From contig JBBDIE010000043.1 in NCBI GenBank assembly GCA_040880545.1, positions 1 through 41,815 on the forward strand: a stretch of DNA of 41,815 nt. Direction: 5' to 3'. Below the pieces are notes generated by a model, which saw only the letters and a program-made list of their open reading frames with translations, made no database searches and had not been told where the DNA came from. The DNA comes from M55B112 sp040880545. GTDB lineage: Bacteria; Bacteroidota; Bacteroidia; Bacteroidales; GCA-2748055. Made by a program: the position numbers and the translations under genes. Position 1 is the first letter of the stretch. The number at the start of each line of letters is the position of its first letter. Of the stretch, positions 6,915 to 15,990 are shown piece by piece.

Positions 6915-8465
6915 TTACAATACTCCACCGGTTCTGCCTTCATGCAAATATGGCCTGGCCTTCACTTTATTAAACGCAGCTCCCAACCATTTTATGATAT
7001 CACCGGCTATCATCGCTTCCTGACTATAGTTTTCAACAGCCAGGTCACCTGCCAGACCATGAATAAATACTGCCGCAACGGCAGCATCAGATGGCTTTAT
7101 TTTCTGTGCCAGTAAAGATACGATTATTCCGGTAAGCACATCACCACTGCCCCCCGTAGCCATTCCCGGATTTCCCGTTACATTAAAGACAGAGGAACCG
7201 TCAGGAAATGAAATGCATGTGTTGGCACCTTTCAATACGATAATCAGTTTTCGGCTGACAGAAAAATCAATTTGCTTTTTATGTCTTTCCCATCCATTTT
7301 TCGACTTACCTGCAATCCTGTCAAACTCCAGCGGATGTGGGGTTAGAATGGCTCCACCTGGAATCAGTTCCAACAAATCCTTGCGAGATGCAATTAAATT
7401 GAGTGCATCTGCATCAATTACCAGGGGTACGGTAATAGTCCTCAGCAATGTTCTCAGTCCTTTCGAACTCTCCGCCGAATTTCCCAATCCCGGCCCCACT
7501 GCAATCGCGTCAAATTTTTCAAGATCCGGCGGCTCGCTAAAGGATGTTTCATGCTGGTCGCAACTTACAATAGCCTCGGGAAATTTAGTTTGTACGATCA
7601 TCGTGCCCGAAAATGGAATATGAAGTGTAACCAGACCTGCTCCGCCGCGCAGGGCTGCTTCCCCAGCCAATAGTGCAGCTCCCATCATTCCATGGGAACC
7701 TGCAATGACCAATGCATGTCCAAATATACCTTTATGTGCAAATTTATCTCTTTCAGGTAAATATCCGGCAACCTGTTCTCTTTCTGCCACCGCATACATG
7801 GCAGTTTTATTTTCGGTGATTTCCCGGTTCAGACCGATATCAAGCACGGTCCAATTCCCTGTATATTTTTCATTTTCAGCAAAGAAAAAGGAAAGAAACG
7901 GAAACTGAAAAGTTAATGTGTATGAAGCCTGAATGATGGCACCGTGATCATTTCCTGAATTATCTTCCCCAAACAGTCCACTGGGAGTATCAATGGAGAT
8001 CACTTCTGCTGCAGAGTTGTTGATATGCCGGATCAATGCGGCATATATTCCTTCAACAACTCGTGAAAGCCCTGAACCAAACAGTCCATCCACTACAACA
8101 TCGCCTTCATTTAACAGCGGAAAATCAGCCTTATCCGTAATTCTGGATATCTTAACCAAGCCTTGTTTTTCAAGTCTTTCCAGATTCACATTACAATCGT
8201 CAGACAGATTCCCCGAACGACTTACCAGAAAACCTGTTACCTGATATTGCCTCTCTGCCAATAACCGGGCCAGTGCGAGTGCATCTCCACCATTATTGCC
8301 TGCTCCGGCCATGACAACAACCTTCCTGTTAATCCTGTAATTACGCAGGTACCATGTCATAAGCCGGGTTGCTGCACGCTCCATAAGGTCAATTGAGCTT
8401 ATCGGTTCATTTTCAATGGTATACTGATCGATTTCACGTACATCTTCAGCCTTGAAAATTTTCAT
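6915..8465 (-). CDS. nnr: Bifunctional NAD(P)H-hydrate repair enzyme (epimerase + dehydratase)
   Basis: A 516-residue cytosolic metabolite-repair enzyme. It epimerises damaged NADHX/NADPHX and dehydrates the S form back to NAD(P)H using ADP (bacterial type) or ATP. The N-terminal YjeF_N epimerase (about 1-215) shows GAGNNGGD (54-61), DGLFGSG (126-132) and IDTPSG (158-163). The C-terminal ribokinase-like dehydratase (about 235-505) shows HKGIFGHALVIAG (244-256), GPGLG (324-328), DADALN (351-356), TPHPLEF (375-381) and the NPGMATGGSGDVLTG loop (432-446). The frame extends 34 codons upstream to 8567, but a near-perfect promoter at 8482-8512 lies inside that extension, so ATG 8465 is the real start. 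Confidence 0.95.
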   Translation of the reverse strand: MKIFKAEDVREIDQYTIENEPISSIDLMERAATRLMTWYLRNYRINRKVVVMAGAGNNGGDALALARLLAERQYQVTGFLVSRSGNLSDDCNVNLERLEKQGLVKISRITDKADFPLLNEGDVVVDGLFGSGLSRVVEGIYAALIRHINNSAAEVISIDTPSGLFGEDNSGNDHGAIIQASYTLTFQFPFLSFFFAENEKYTGNWTVLDIGLNREITENKTAMYAVAEREQVAGYLPERDKFAHKGIFGHALVIAGSHGMMGAALLAGEAALRGGAGLVTLHIPFSGTMIVQTKFPEAIVSCDQHETSFSEPPDLEKFDAIAVGPGLGNSAESSKGLRTLLRTITVPLVIDADALNLIASRKDLLELIPGGAILTPHPLEFDRIAGKSKNGWERHKKQIDFSVSRKLIIVLKGANTCISFPDGSSVFNVTGNPGMATGGSGDVLTGIIVSLLAQKIKPSDAAVAAVFIHGLAGDLAVENYSQEAMIAGDIIKWLGAAFNKVKARPYLHEGRTGGVL

Positions 8466-8481
8466 AACATATATCTTTACC

Positions 8482-8512
8482 CAAAGGTAGGGAAAGGATT
8501 GCATTGTGCAAA
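8482..8512 (-). promoter_or_regulatory. Consensus Bacteroidota promoter for nnr
   Basis: On the minus strand, TTTG (8512-8509), exactly 19 bases, then TACCTTTG (8489-8482), both exact consensus elements. Transcription should start near 8476, about 10 bases before ATG 8465. This fixes the nnr start. Confidence 0.75.
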
Positions 8513-8719
8513 GGGTAACCGGGCATCTCACAAAGAACCTGTTCTGAAACCTGTCTGACAGGTACATCTGTAAATTAATTTTGCAAGTGTGATAATACTT
8601 TATATTTTAGCGATCTTATTGATAATCTTTGACCAGTGGCTTAAAGCCTGTTGACTAAAGACTACAGCGATAAAGAGTAATTGTTTTATATTATTAACCT
8701 CAGAATAACGGTGCAGGAT

Positions 8720-10300
8720 ATGAGCAAGGAGTCGAAAAATGAAAAGGAAAAAACAGGTGATTCCTCGAAAATGGCTGAAATTCCATCTGAGAAAGGGGTA
8801 CTTCGCTGGATTGAAGTAGTTGGAAATAAATTACCCCACCCCTTCTGGATGTTTGTCTGGATCTGTATATTCATCGTTTTAATCAGTGCCGTAACAAGCT
8901 ATTTTGAGGTAAGTGCCACTCAACCAGGTACCGGTTTGGATATTACTGCCAGGAATATTGCCTCAGGAGATGGTCTGCGCTGGTTTTTAGAGAACCTGGT
9001 AACCAATTTTGCACATTTTGCTCCTCTGGGCCTTGTATTAGTTATGTTAATGGGAGTTTCCATTGCCGAACAGAGTGGTTTGCTGACTATCATCATGCGA
9101 AATATTGCATTTGCCACACCCAAGAAGATTATTTTCCCGGTAATATTTATCATTGGCGCTTGTGGAAATATTGGTTCCGATGCGGGCGTTGTTGTTGTCC
9201 CTCCCATTGCAGCATTGATCTTTATGCAAATGGGGTATCATCCCATTGCCGGTCTTATTGCCGGATATGCAGGGGCAACGGCCGGCTTTACAGCCAACTT
9301 CTTTATCGCAGGTACCGATGTACTGCTTGCCGGTATCAGTACTGAAATTACCGAAAATATGACCCCTCCAATGGAGGTGAGTGCCACAGCAAACTGGTAC
9401 TTCATGATCGTCTCAACACTCATGGTTGGATTTGGAGGAGCCTTTATTGTCAGGCGATTTACCATTCCCCGCACTGCCAGTTTTGCAGGGATGAACAAAG
9501 TAGCAGAAATAGCAGGAGAAAAAAAAGATATGACTCCGGAAGAGAGAAAAGGGCTCAGGCATGCAGGTATTTCATTTCTTATTTATATTATTCTGATTGC
9601 TGCCCTTGTTGTTCCGGGGAATGGTCCGTTGCGGGATCCTGAAACCGGATCGATTGTTCCGTCACCATTCTTGCGGGGATTGGTTCCTATTCTGTTTCTG
9701 ATGTTTGCCATTCCCGGATATTTTTATGGAAAGGCCGTAGGTACCATCAAAAAGAAAGACGATTTGTTAACGCACATGGAACATGGTATGCGGGGTCTTG
9801 CCGGTTATATCGTTCTGATGCTGGTAGTTGCACAGTTCATCAATCTTTTCAACTGGTCACACCTGGATACAATTCTGGCTATCAACGGTGCGGAATTCTT
9901 ACAGGCAACAGGATTAACAGGCCCTATGCTTTTCATCCTGTTCATTGTTTTAATCGCTTTCCTGAATATATTCCTTGGCAGTGGATCTGCCAAATGGGCC
10001 ATTTTTGCCCCTATTTTCATTCCTATGCTGGCAGAGCTGGGATACAGTCCGGGATTTGTGCAGTTAATGTACCGGATAGGCGACTCCATTACAAACAGTA
10101 TTTCGCCGCTCTATGTCTACTTCCCCTTATTGATTGGTTGGATACACCAGTATGATAAACGACTGCGTATTGGAACGATCTTGTCGCTCCTTGTACCTTA
10201 TGCCACCATATTATTCGTTCTGTGGACCATTCTGCTGTTCATCTGGTATGCCTTCAATTTCCCAATTGGGGTTGGAGAAATGATCCACCTGGTAAAATAA
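8720..10300 (+). CDS. AbgT-family transporter
   Basis: A 526-residue inner-membrane protein with about 11-13 hydrophobic segments. It resembles the AbgT family: an N-terminal WIEVVGNKLPHPFWMF segment, GNIGSDAGVVVVPP in the middle, and the conserved C-terminal GSGSAKWAIFAPIF and IGDSITNSISPLY stretches. Characterised members import p-aminobenzoyl-glutamate (AbgT) or export antifolate sulfonamides (MtrF, YdaH); the direction and substrate here are unknown. ATG 8720 opens MSKESKNEKEK, a charged cytoplasmic tail that is usual in the family; a TTG at 8681 could add 13 residues. No abgA/abgB amidohydrolase lies beside it. It converges on the phosphodiesterase gene with 21 bases between stops. Confidence 0.85.
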   Translation: MSKESKNEKEKTGDSSKMAEIPSEKGVLRWIEVVGNKLPHPFWMFVWICIFIVLISAVTSYFEVSATQPGTGLDITARNIASGDGLRWFLENLVTNFAHFAPLGLVLVMLMGVSIAEQSGLLTIIMRNIAFATPKKIIFPVIFIIGACGNIGSDAGVVVVPPIAALIFMQMGYHPIAGLIAGYAGATAGFTANFFIAGTDVLLAGISTEITENMTPPMEVSATANWYFMIVSTLMVGFGGAFIVRRFTIPRTASFAGMNKVAEIAGEKKDMTPEERKGLRHAGISFLIYIILIAALVVPGNGPLRDPETGSIVPSPFLRGLVPILFLMFAIPGYFYGKAVGTIKKKDDLLTHMEHGMRGLAGYIVLMLVVAQFINLFNWSHLDTILAINGAEFLQATGLTGPMLFILFIVLIAFLNIFLGSGSAKWAIFAPIFIPMLAELGYSPGFVQLMYRIGDSITNSISPLYVYFPLLIGWIHQYDKRLRIGTILSLLVPYATILFVLWTILLFIWYAFNFPIGVGEMIHLVK

Positions 10301-10321
10301 AACTACGTTTTTATCAGGATG

Positions 10322-11530
10322 CTACTTTAACATTCCCTCTACGTCCTTCAGATTACCGTCTGTATCAGCCGGTTCCAGTCTTAAAATATGGGCAATCAGT
10401 GGATAGATATCCACATTTTCAAACGGTGCATGCAGATAGCTCTTTTTAAATGCTGGTCCTGTAGCATAGAATATGCTGTGCATATCCGGGTTCATATTAT
10501 CATAACCATGGGAACCTCCTGTATATCCCGAAGGATCAGGTTTCAAGCCTACCGACCAACTGCTGTCAGCAGTCACTACAATATCTGGTATCCTTTTGTT
10601 GGAGCCATAATTCATATGTGACGGTACATCTCCTTTTCTCCAGGCAGATATTCCATCAACGCTGTTCAGATTAATAACCACGGAGTCTTCAAATCCCTCC
10701 AATGCATCTACCAGGTATACCGGGTTACCCCCGATAACCGTTTCAATCCACTCCTGCACAACATGGTCATTCATATTCACATAACGTTCCGGTGAAACAG
10801 CACCCATTCCATGATCGGAGGTTACAATCATGTTTACCCGATCTCCATAAGGCAATTGGCCAATCTTGTTTCGCAATTCTCCCAATAAGTGATCCATTTC
10901 AGTAACAACTTTCCCTGTTTCTTCATGGTCGGGGCCAAAATCATGACCAATAGCGTCAGGTTGATGAAAATAGAGCAGAATTAGCCGGGGCCGCTTATGA
11001 AGTGGCAATTCCAGCCAATGGATGACGGTATCTATTCGCGCATCAAATGTAATACTGCCATCGTATCCTTTCCAGTAGGTTGGCTGAATGCCCTGAACGG
11101 GAGCCTCTGATCCGACCCAAAAAAACGATGCAGTGATCATGTCCTGTTTCTCAGCTGTGTTCCAGATTGGTTCTCCCCCGTAAAAATCGGGATTTTCCAC
11201 CATATCGCGGTTACCCATGCTGTACATCAGATCCAGATCAGGTGCATAAAAGGTATTATTGATCAGACCATGGTTGTCTGGATAAAGTCCGGTTGCAATG
11301 GAGTAGTGATTTGGAAAGGTTTTTGTCGGGAAGGAAGATACCAGATGTTCTGCCTTTACACCTTCTACTGCCATGGCAGCCAGGTTTGGCATCTCATACT
11401 TGTCCGGATAATCCCACCGACACCCATCCAGAGAAACCAATATCACGTAATTATCATAAGTCTCTGCTTTCCGTGTACAGGAGAATATGAACAATGAGGT
11501 CATCAAAATAAAGATCGAATAAAATTTCAT
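10322..11530 (-). CDS. ENPP-like nucleotide pyrophosphatase/phosphodiesterase lipoprotein
   Basis: A 402-residue member of the alkaline phosphatase superfamily, type I phosphodiesterase/nucleotide pyrophosphatase branch. The signal ends in FIFSC (lipidation Cys18), so it should be anchored in an envelope membrane. The active-site pattern is complete: metal-binding Asp35 in SLDGCRWD, nucleophile Thr71 in the ENPP-typical TKTFPNHYS, then TGLYPDNHG, QPDAIGHDFGP and SDHGMG, with a final GSHGYDN. Related periplasmic enzymes hydrolyse nucleotide or phospholipid-type phosphodiesters. It may salvage phosphate or nucleosides, but the substrate is not readable. It is a single gene convergent to the AbgT transporter. 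Confidence 0.9.
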   Translation of the reverse strand: MKFYSIFILMTSLFIFSCTRKAETYDNYVILVSLDGCRWDYPDKYEMPNLAAMAVEGVKAEHLVSSFPTKTFPNHYSIATGLYPDNHGLINNTFYAPDLDLMYSMGNRDMVENPDFYGGEPIWNTAEKQDMITASFFWVGSEAPVQGIQPTYWKGYDGSITFDARIDTVIHWLELPLHKRPRLILLYFHQPDAIGHDFGPDHEETGKVVTEMDHLLGELRNKIGQLPYGDRVNMIVTSDHGMGAVSPERYVNMNDHVVQEWIETVIGGNPVYLVDALEGFEDSVVINLNSVDGISAWRKGDVPSHMNYGSNKRIPDIVVTADSSWSVGLKPDPSGYTGGSHGYDNMNPDMHSIFYATGPAFKKSYLHAPFENVDIYPLIAHILRLEPADTDGNLKDVEGMLK

Positions 11531-11780
11531 AGACTGGTATTAAATAATTTACATGTTATTACTTGAACAAAACGTGCATCCACCGACCATTTTTAAACAA
11601 CTATTTTCCGTATGCGGTTCCCTCATAACAGGGTTCTTCCATGCTTATCCAACGCCAACCCTTCATCTGCGTTTTCCAGCGTCAGCCATGCCTATAGTGT
11701 CCTCTCCACGGCTGAAAAACTTTTTATTAAACGTCATAGATTTTACCTTGTTGAAAATACACATTATTATTTTCCCAATG
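11531..11780. other. Intergenic spacer without recognised features
   Basis: This is the upstream spacer shared by the divergent phosphodiesterase and YitT genes. An 80-codon plus-strand frame (11553-11795) crosses it, but it has Pro/His/Leu-rich, non-protein-like content and runs over the YitT promoter. I see no RNA gene or repeat here. Confidence 0.5.
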
Positions 11781-11811
11781 GTTGACGACAACTAAAAGTT
11801 ATATACTTTTG
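11781..11811 (+). promoter_or_regulatory. Bacteroidota-type promoter for the YitT-family gene
   Basis: GTTG at 11781-11784, 19 bases, then TACTTTTG at 11804-11811 (exact TAnnTTTG). The start of transcription should be near 11818, which excludes the upstream in-frame start at 11782 and supports ATG 11839. Confidence 0.7.
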
Positions 11812-11838
11812 CACAATAATCCAACAGATACAGAGATC

Positions 11839-12750
11839 ATGGCATTCACAGTTATAGATAAAACATTTTCAAAAGCGTGGTTCAGAAATTATGCTTTTAT
11901 TGTTATCGGAGCCCTCTTCATGGCAGCCGGATATGTCTTTTTCATTACACCGAACAAAATAATACCAGGCGGGGTGATCGGTTTAAGTGTGATCATCCAT
12001 TATGCAACAGAGGGAATGTTTGCCTGGGCCCCAAAAGGATTACCGGTGGGGATAATGGCGCTGCTAATGAATATTCCACTTGTGTATTTCGGGATCAAAA
12101 CCCTTGGTCCGAGGTATGGGATCAAAACAATCCTGGGATTTGTTCTCGTGGCAGTATTTATTGATGGACTGACCATCATTTGGGGTTATGAACCAATGGT
12201 GGAGGGGGACATGCTGTTATCGGCTATCTATGGAGGTGTATTGATAGGGTTTGGATTGGGACTGATTTTTAAATCAAAAGCTTCAAGTGGGGGCACAGAT
12301 ATTCTGGCCATGATAATCTCAAAATATACAAGTATTCAGCCAGGCCGGTTATTGATATACCTGGATACAGTCATTATTATGGTTGGCCTGTTGATCTTCA
12401 AGGATTGGGAGATACCATTGTATGCCCTCATTGTTATCTTCCTTGTGGGAAAAGTGATAGATACGACACTTCAGGGACCCAGCTACCAGAAGTCCTTGTT
12501 TATCATAACCAATAAATACGATGAAATCAGGGATAAGATCATCCATGACCTCAATCGGGGAGGAACTGCCCTTCATGCAAGTGGCATGTTTCATGGTGAT
12601 GAGAAAAAAATGATCTTTGTGAATGTCACACGTCGGGAAATGGCTATTTTGGAGGAATTTATTAAGTCAACCGACCCTGATGCATTTCTCACTGTGATCA
12701 ATGCCCATGAAATTATAGGGAAGGGATTTAAGTCTATTAGCGATCTTTAA
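11839..12750 (+). CDS. YitT family membrane protein (DUF161 + DUF2179)
   Basis: A 303-residue integral membrane protein. The first about 200 residues hold five to six helices of the YitT/DUF161 type, with FFITPNKIIPGGVIGLS near the start and the glycine-rich GLGLIFKSKASSGGTDI segment. The last about 85 residues (QGPSYQKSLFIITNKYDEI through HEIIGKGF) are the soluble DUF2179 domain. The molecular function of the family is unknown. The start is set by the promoter just upstream. The 3' end overlaps the convergent LysM gene by 14 bases, so the two transcripts are antisense at their ends. Confidence 0.85.
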   Translation: MAFTVIDKTFSKAWFRNYAFIVIGALFMAAGYVFFITPNKIIPGGVIGLSVIIHYATEGMFAWAPKGLPVGIMALLMNIPLVYFGIKTLGPRYGIKTILGFVLVAVFIDGLTIIWGYEPMVEGDMLLSAIYGGVLIGFGLGLIFKSKASSGGTDILAMIISKYTSIQPGRLLIYLDTVIIMVGLLIFKDWEIPLYALIVIFLVGKVIDTTLQGPSYQKSLFIITNKYDEIRDKIIHDLNRGGTALHASGMFHGDEKKMIFVNVTRREMAILEEFIKSTDPDAFLTVINAHEIIGKGFKSISDL

Positions 12751-14794
12751 TATTTTGTGCATCGGGTTGCGGATCCATTCTTCGAAAATAGAGGGGATCA
12801 TCTCCTGCAGGACGCATGTACTGGTGTAACGGCGATTGTTCAGGAAGGTTTACCTGGGTCACATTCATATCTTCATTAAAATAATAGTATTTCATGGCTT
12901 TATTCTCATATCCACCTGATTCAGAAATCCTTTCGAAACTATAATTACGTAGTGTTCCCGGCACCTGTAATTCATTGAGGTGAAGAATAAAACGTGGTCC
13001 ATACTTTTGCAATGCAGAAATAAAATAGAGGCTGACGTCATACCCTTCAACCCCAAAGCTGAATCCCTGCCTGGTAAAAGTGCCAGGCTCCTTCAGGTAA
13101 TTCACCCTGAATTTTTCCAAAAAACGCTGGTATGCAGGGTCGGTATGATCATACCAGTTGGTATGGGAAATTTTTAGATGCAAAGCATGAATATAGGATA
13201 TTTCAATGTCATTAAATCCAACCCAATAGGAGGATCCGAACAATTCAATGTCATAATGTTCAAGTTCATAATATATCCTGCTGGCCACCTGACTTGCAAA
13301 CGCTTCATCCGTTGAAGGTAAAATGATCACATTCCGTACATTAGGATTGAGTGAATGGATCAGGTTTTCAGTTTTCCTGTCATCAATAATTACCTCCTTG
13401 AACATGACTGTTTCCTGGGCAGAATATTTTGCCAGCTCCTCAAAAAGTGCCCTCTTGTAATATGCCATCTTTTCCATATCAGCTGAATCACCGTTATGCA
13501 CAAAGATGAGATTACTGTCATATGCCCTGCTAATAAATTCAGCGTTCCTCTTATACTCAGTTTTATAGGAAGGATTGGTTTGAAACAGATACGGATTTTT
13601 CTCCAGCAAAGTATCACTTGAATGAAACGGGGTAATCAGGGGTATCTTGTTATTCCTGGAATATTCCGTAACCAATTCTATATTAAATGAATAGAAGGGC
13701 CCTATAATCAGGTCGGCATTGGCCAGTTCCGGGTCCTTTAAAATTTCACTGGTTTTATACATACTCCTTTTAGTATCATAAAACTTTACATCAAGAACAG
13801 CCCCTGCATCTACCAGTGAATCAATAGCAAGCAGACTACCTTCAAGGAATTCCAGGAAATTAACTGATTTAGGTGTTTGTTTTTCCAGGTTATAATCATT
13901 TCTGATCATCTCAATTCGTCTTGCTGACCGCACATTTTTAATTAATGAATCGAGGGGTTCCATGGGTGAGTAATTGAACGGGATCAGGTATGCGATACGA
14001 TACATCCTGCCTGGATAGTGTTCTTCATGCTCCAGTTCATCGTAGGAATAAACTGGCTTGGCCTCCACAATTTCTTCTTTGGTCTGTAAAGTATCAACAT
14101 GCATGGTGTCTGCTGTAAATATATCTTCAAAAGTTGTAAACGGCTGGGGAATGCGAATCACATCACCGCTTCGCGGCCCCCCCCATCCCAACTCAGCATT
14201 TACAGCTCTTATCTCCCTTACACTTACTTCATAATACCGGGCAATTGAATAGAGGGTTTCCCCCTTTTTTACCTTGTGGTAAATAAATCCTTGTTCATCA
14301 AAAGAGAGTTCATTAAGCTCCTCCTCTTCGGATGGAAGGGTCAGTTCATATCCCACAGGAATATCGTTGATATCCAGGCCCGGATTCAGCTCAAGGATTT
14401 CATCTACACTACAATTATAGATTCTTGATAAGGAGTAGAGAGTCTCTCCAGGCTTCATAATATGCCGGGGTCCGTCACCATGATCATCTTTTGTGTCAAC
14501 CGAGAATGCTGTTGTAGGGAGTGAAGGTATTTTGAGTACCTGGCCTACCAGCAAGTTGGCAGAGGAACCCTGGTTTTCGATAAGAATCTGTTTTTCGGTT
14601 ACATTGTAAGCCCTGGCAATGGAATAGAGCGTCTGGCCGGGTTTTACAATGTGAATGTAATATACCTTACCTTCCAGGATAACCTTGTTATCTGATCTTG
14701 TAACTTTTACAGGTTCCTGCGCCTGCATGAAAGCAGCAAAGAACAATAAAAATATTATCAGCCCCGAAAGATTTTGTTTTCCTGTGATCATCAT
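12737..14794 (-). CDS. Secreted protein with three LysM domains fused to a type 1 periplasmic-binding fold
   Basis: A 685-residue exported protein. A signal peptide (1-25, …AFMQAQ) is followed by three LysM repeats at about 46-90, 110-154 and 171-216, each with the GQTLYSIAR/GETLYSLSR pattern. LysM binds N-acetylglucosamine in peptidoglycan. The remaining part, about 260-670 (RIAYLIPFNYSP, ADLIIGPFYS, NKIPLITPFHSSD, RQGFSFGVEGYDVSLYF), resembles the ligand-binding fold of branched-chain amino-acid receptors (Peripla_BP_6). The binding part is likely wall-tethered; whether it senses a ligand or serves as a scaffold is unknown. It starts 27 bases after the purC stop on the same strand, so it may be co-transcribed with purC. 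This architecture recurs in Bacteroidota. Confidence 0.85.
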   Translation of the reverse strand: MMITGKQNLSGLIIFLLFFAAFMQAQEPVKVTRSDNKVILEGKVYYIHIVKPGQTLYSIARAYNVTEKQILIENQGSSANLLVGQVLKIPSLPTTAFSVDTKDDHGDGPRHIMKPGETLYSLSRIYNCSVDEILELNPGLDINDIPVGYELTLPSEEEELNELSFDEQGFIYHKVKKGETLYSIARYYEVSVREIRAVNAELGWGGPRSGDVIRIPQPFTTFEDIFTADTMHVDTLQTKEEIVEAKPVYSYDELEHEEHYPGRMYRIAYLIPFNYSPMEPLDSLIKNVRSARRIEMIRNDYNLEKQTPKSVNFLEFLEGSLLAIDSLVDAGAVLDVKFYDTKRSMYKTSEILKDPELANADLIIGPFYSFNIELVTEYSRNNKIPLITPFHSSDTLLEKNPYLFQTNPSYKTEYKRNAEFISRAYDSNLIFVHNGDSADMEKMAYYKRALFEELAKYSAQETVMFKEVIIDDRKTENLIHSLNPNVRNVIILPSTDEAFASQVASRIYYELEHYDIELFGSSYWVGFNDIEISYIHALHLKISHTNWYDHTDPAYQRFLEKFRVNYLKEPGTFTRQGFSFGVEGYDVSLYFISALQKYGPRFILHLNELQVPGTLRNYSFERISESGGYENKAMKYYYFNEDMNVTQVNLPEQSPLHQYMRPAGDDPLYFRRMDPQPDAQNIKDR

Positions 14795-14821
14795 AATGAT
14801 AACGTAGAATTTCTCCTGAGA

Positions 14822-15763
14822 TTATTTTTTTAAAAAATCCACTACATTTTGTTCAATTCGCTCTTCAATATTATTGGTGGCCGACTTAATAAATTTCTCG
14901 CCAGTAATATTCTCGTATAGTTCGATATATCGTTCAGACACCTGGGTTACAAATTCGTCCGACATTTCGGGAACAACCTGCCCTTCCTTCCCCTGAAAAC
15001 CATTGGAAATGAGCCATTGCCTTACAAATTCCTTGGAAAGTTGTTTCTGCTGTTCTCCACTTTTCTGTCGATCTTCATATCCTTCGGCATAAAAATACCT
15101 GGAAGAGTCGGGTGTATGAATCTCATCGATCAGCATAATCTGTCCATTCTTAACTCCGAATTCATATTTTGTATCAACCAGTATCAGCCCCATATCCGCT
15201 GCCATTTCTGTTCCGCGCTGAAAAAGTTTCCTGGTGTAATCTTCCAGTACCAGGTATTCTTTCTCTGAAACAAGACCCTGGGAGATAATTTCTTCCCTGG
15301 AAATATCCTCATCATGTCCCTGATCAGCTTTTGTTGTTGGAGTAATTAACGGTTCCGGAAACCTGTCATGTTCCTTCATTCCTTCTGGCATAGACACTCC
15401 ACAGATCTCTCTTTTGCCGTCGCGGTATTCGCGCCAGGCATGGCCCGTCAGATAACCCCTGATAACCATCTCCACCTTGTATGGTTCTGCAAAATGACCG
15501 GCAGTTACATTTGGATCCGGGGTTCCTGTTTTCCAGTTCGGGACAAGGTCGGAAGTGGCATCCAGAAACTTGGTTGCAATCTGGTTCAGCACTTGTCCCT
15601 TAAAGGGAATACCGTGGGGAAGCACAACGTCAAATGCTGAGATCCTGTCAGTAACAACCATTATCAGCACTTCATCATTGATATTGTATACATCCCTTAC
15701 TTTACCATGATATACATTTTTTTGTCTCGGAAAACTATAATTTGTTCCTGTTAAAGCTGCCAT
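14822..15763 (-). CDS. purC: Phosphoribosylaminoimidazole-succinocarboxamide synthase
   Basis: SAICAR synthetase, joining aspartate to CAIR with ATP in purine biosynthesis. The 313-residue length fits the longer, eukaryote-like or Bacteroidota form rather than the about 240-residue enterobacterial one. Recognisable blocks are GKVRDVYNI near residue 20, VVTDRISAFDVVLP, NPNVTAGH-like PDPNVTAGH, RGYLTGHAWREY, TPTTKADQGHDE and LILVDTKYEFG. The start MAALTGTNYSFP is preceded by about 80 AT-rich bases with a weak -7-like element. No other pur genes lie nearby. Confidence 0.95.
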   Translation of the reverse strand: MAALTGTNYSFPRQKNVYHGKVRDVYNINDEVLIMVVTDRISAFDVVLPHGIPFKGQVLNQIATKFLDATSDLVPNWKTGTPDPNVTAGHFAEPYKVEMVIRGYLTGHAWREYRDGKREICGVSMPEGMKEHDRFPEPLITPTTKADQGHDEDISREEIISQGLVSEKEYLVLEDYTRKLFQRGTEMAADMGLILVDTKYEFGVKNGQIMLIDEIHTPDSSRYFYAEGYEDRQKSGEQQKQLSKEFVRQWLISNGFQGKEGQVVPEMSDEFVTQVSERYIELYENITGEKFIKSATNNIEERIEQNVVDFLKK

Positions 15764-15990
15764 CTTTCACTCTGATTTTTATAAATTTATACTTTACGTT
15801 GATTCACCGGGAATAATTCAAAATTTGCAGTAAATTTAGCCCTGCCTCAGCCTTACCAATCCTGTTTTAAATAATCCACTATTTTGGTTCCTTTTGACGC
15901 TGCTAATTTACATAAATAGGGACAGAATACGATAAAATTTTAGCAACACCAATGACTACCATCTGAGTCGGTCATATATCCCTGATAAAC
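15764..15990. other. Intergenic region between purC and phoH
   Basis: 227 bases without a gene. The purC-proximal part holds a weak minus-strand promoter candidate (AAATTTTG at 15826-15819, seven of eight positions, no clear -33 element). The rest is the 3' flank of phoH. I see no terminator hairpin with a T-run and no RNA gene. Confidence 0.35.

Noticed and set aside
11553..11795. 80-codon plus-strand frame before yitT
   Set aside because: Covers the yitT promoter and has low-complexity Pro/His/Leu content.
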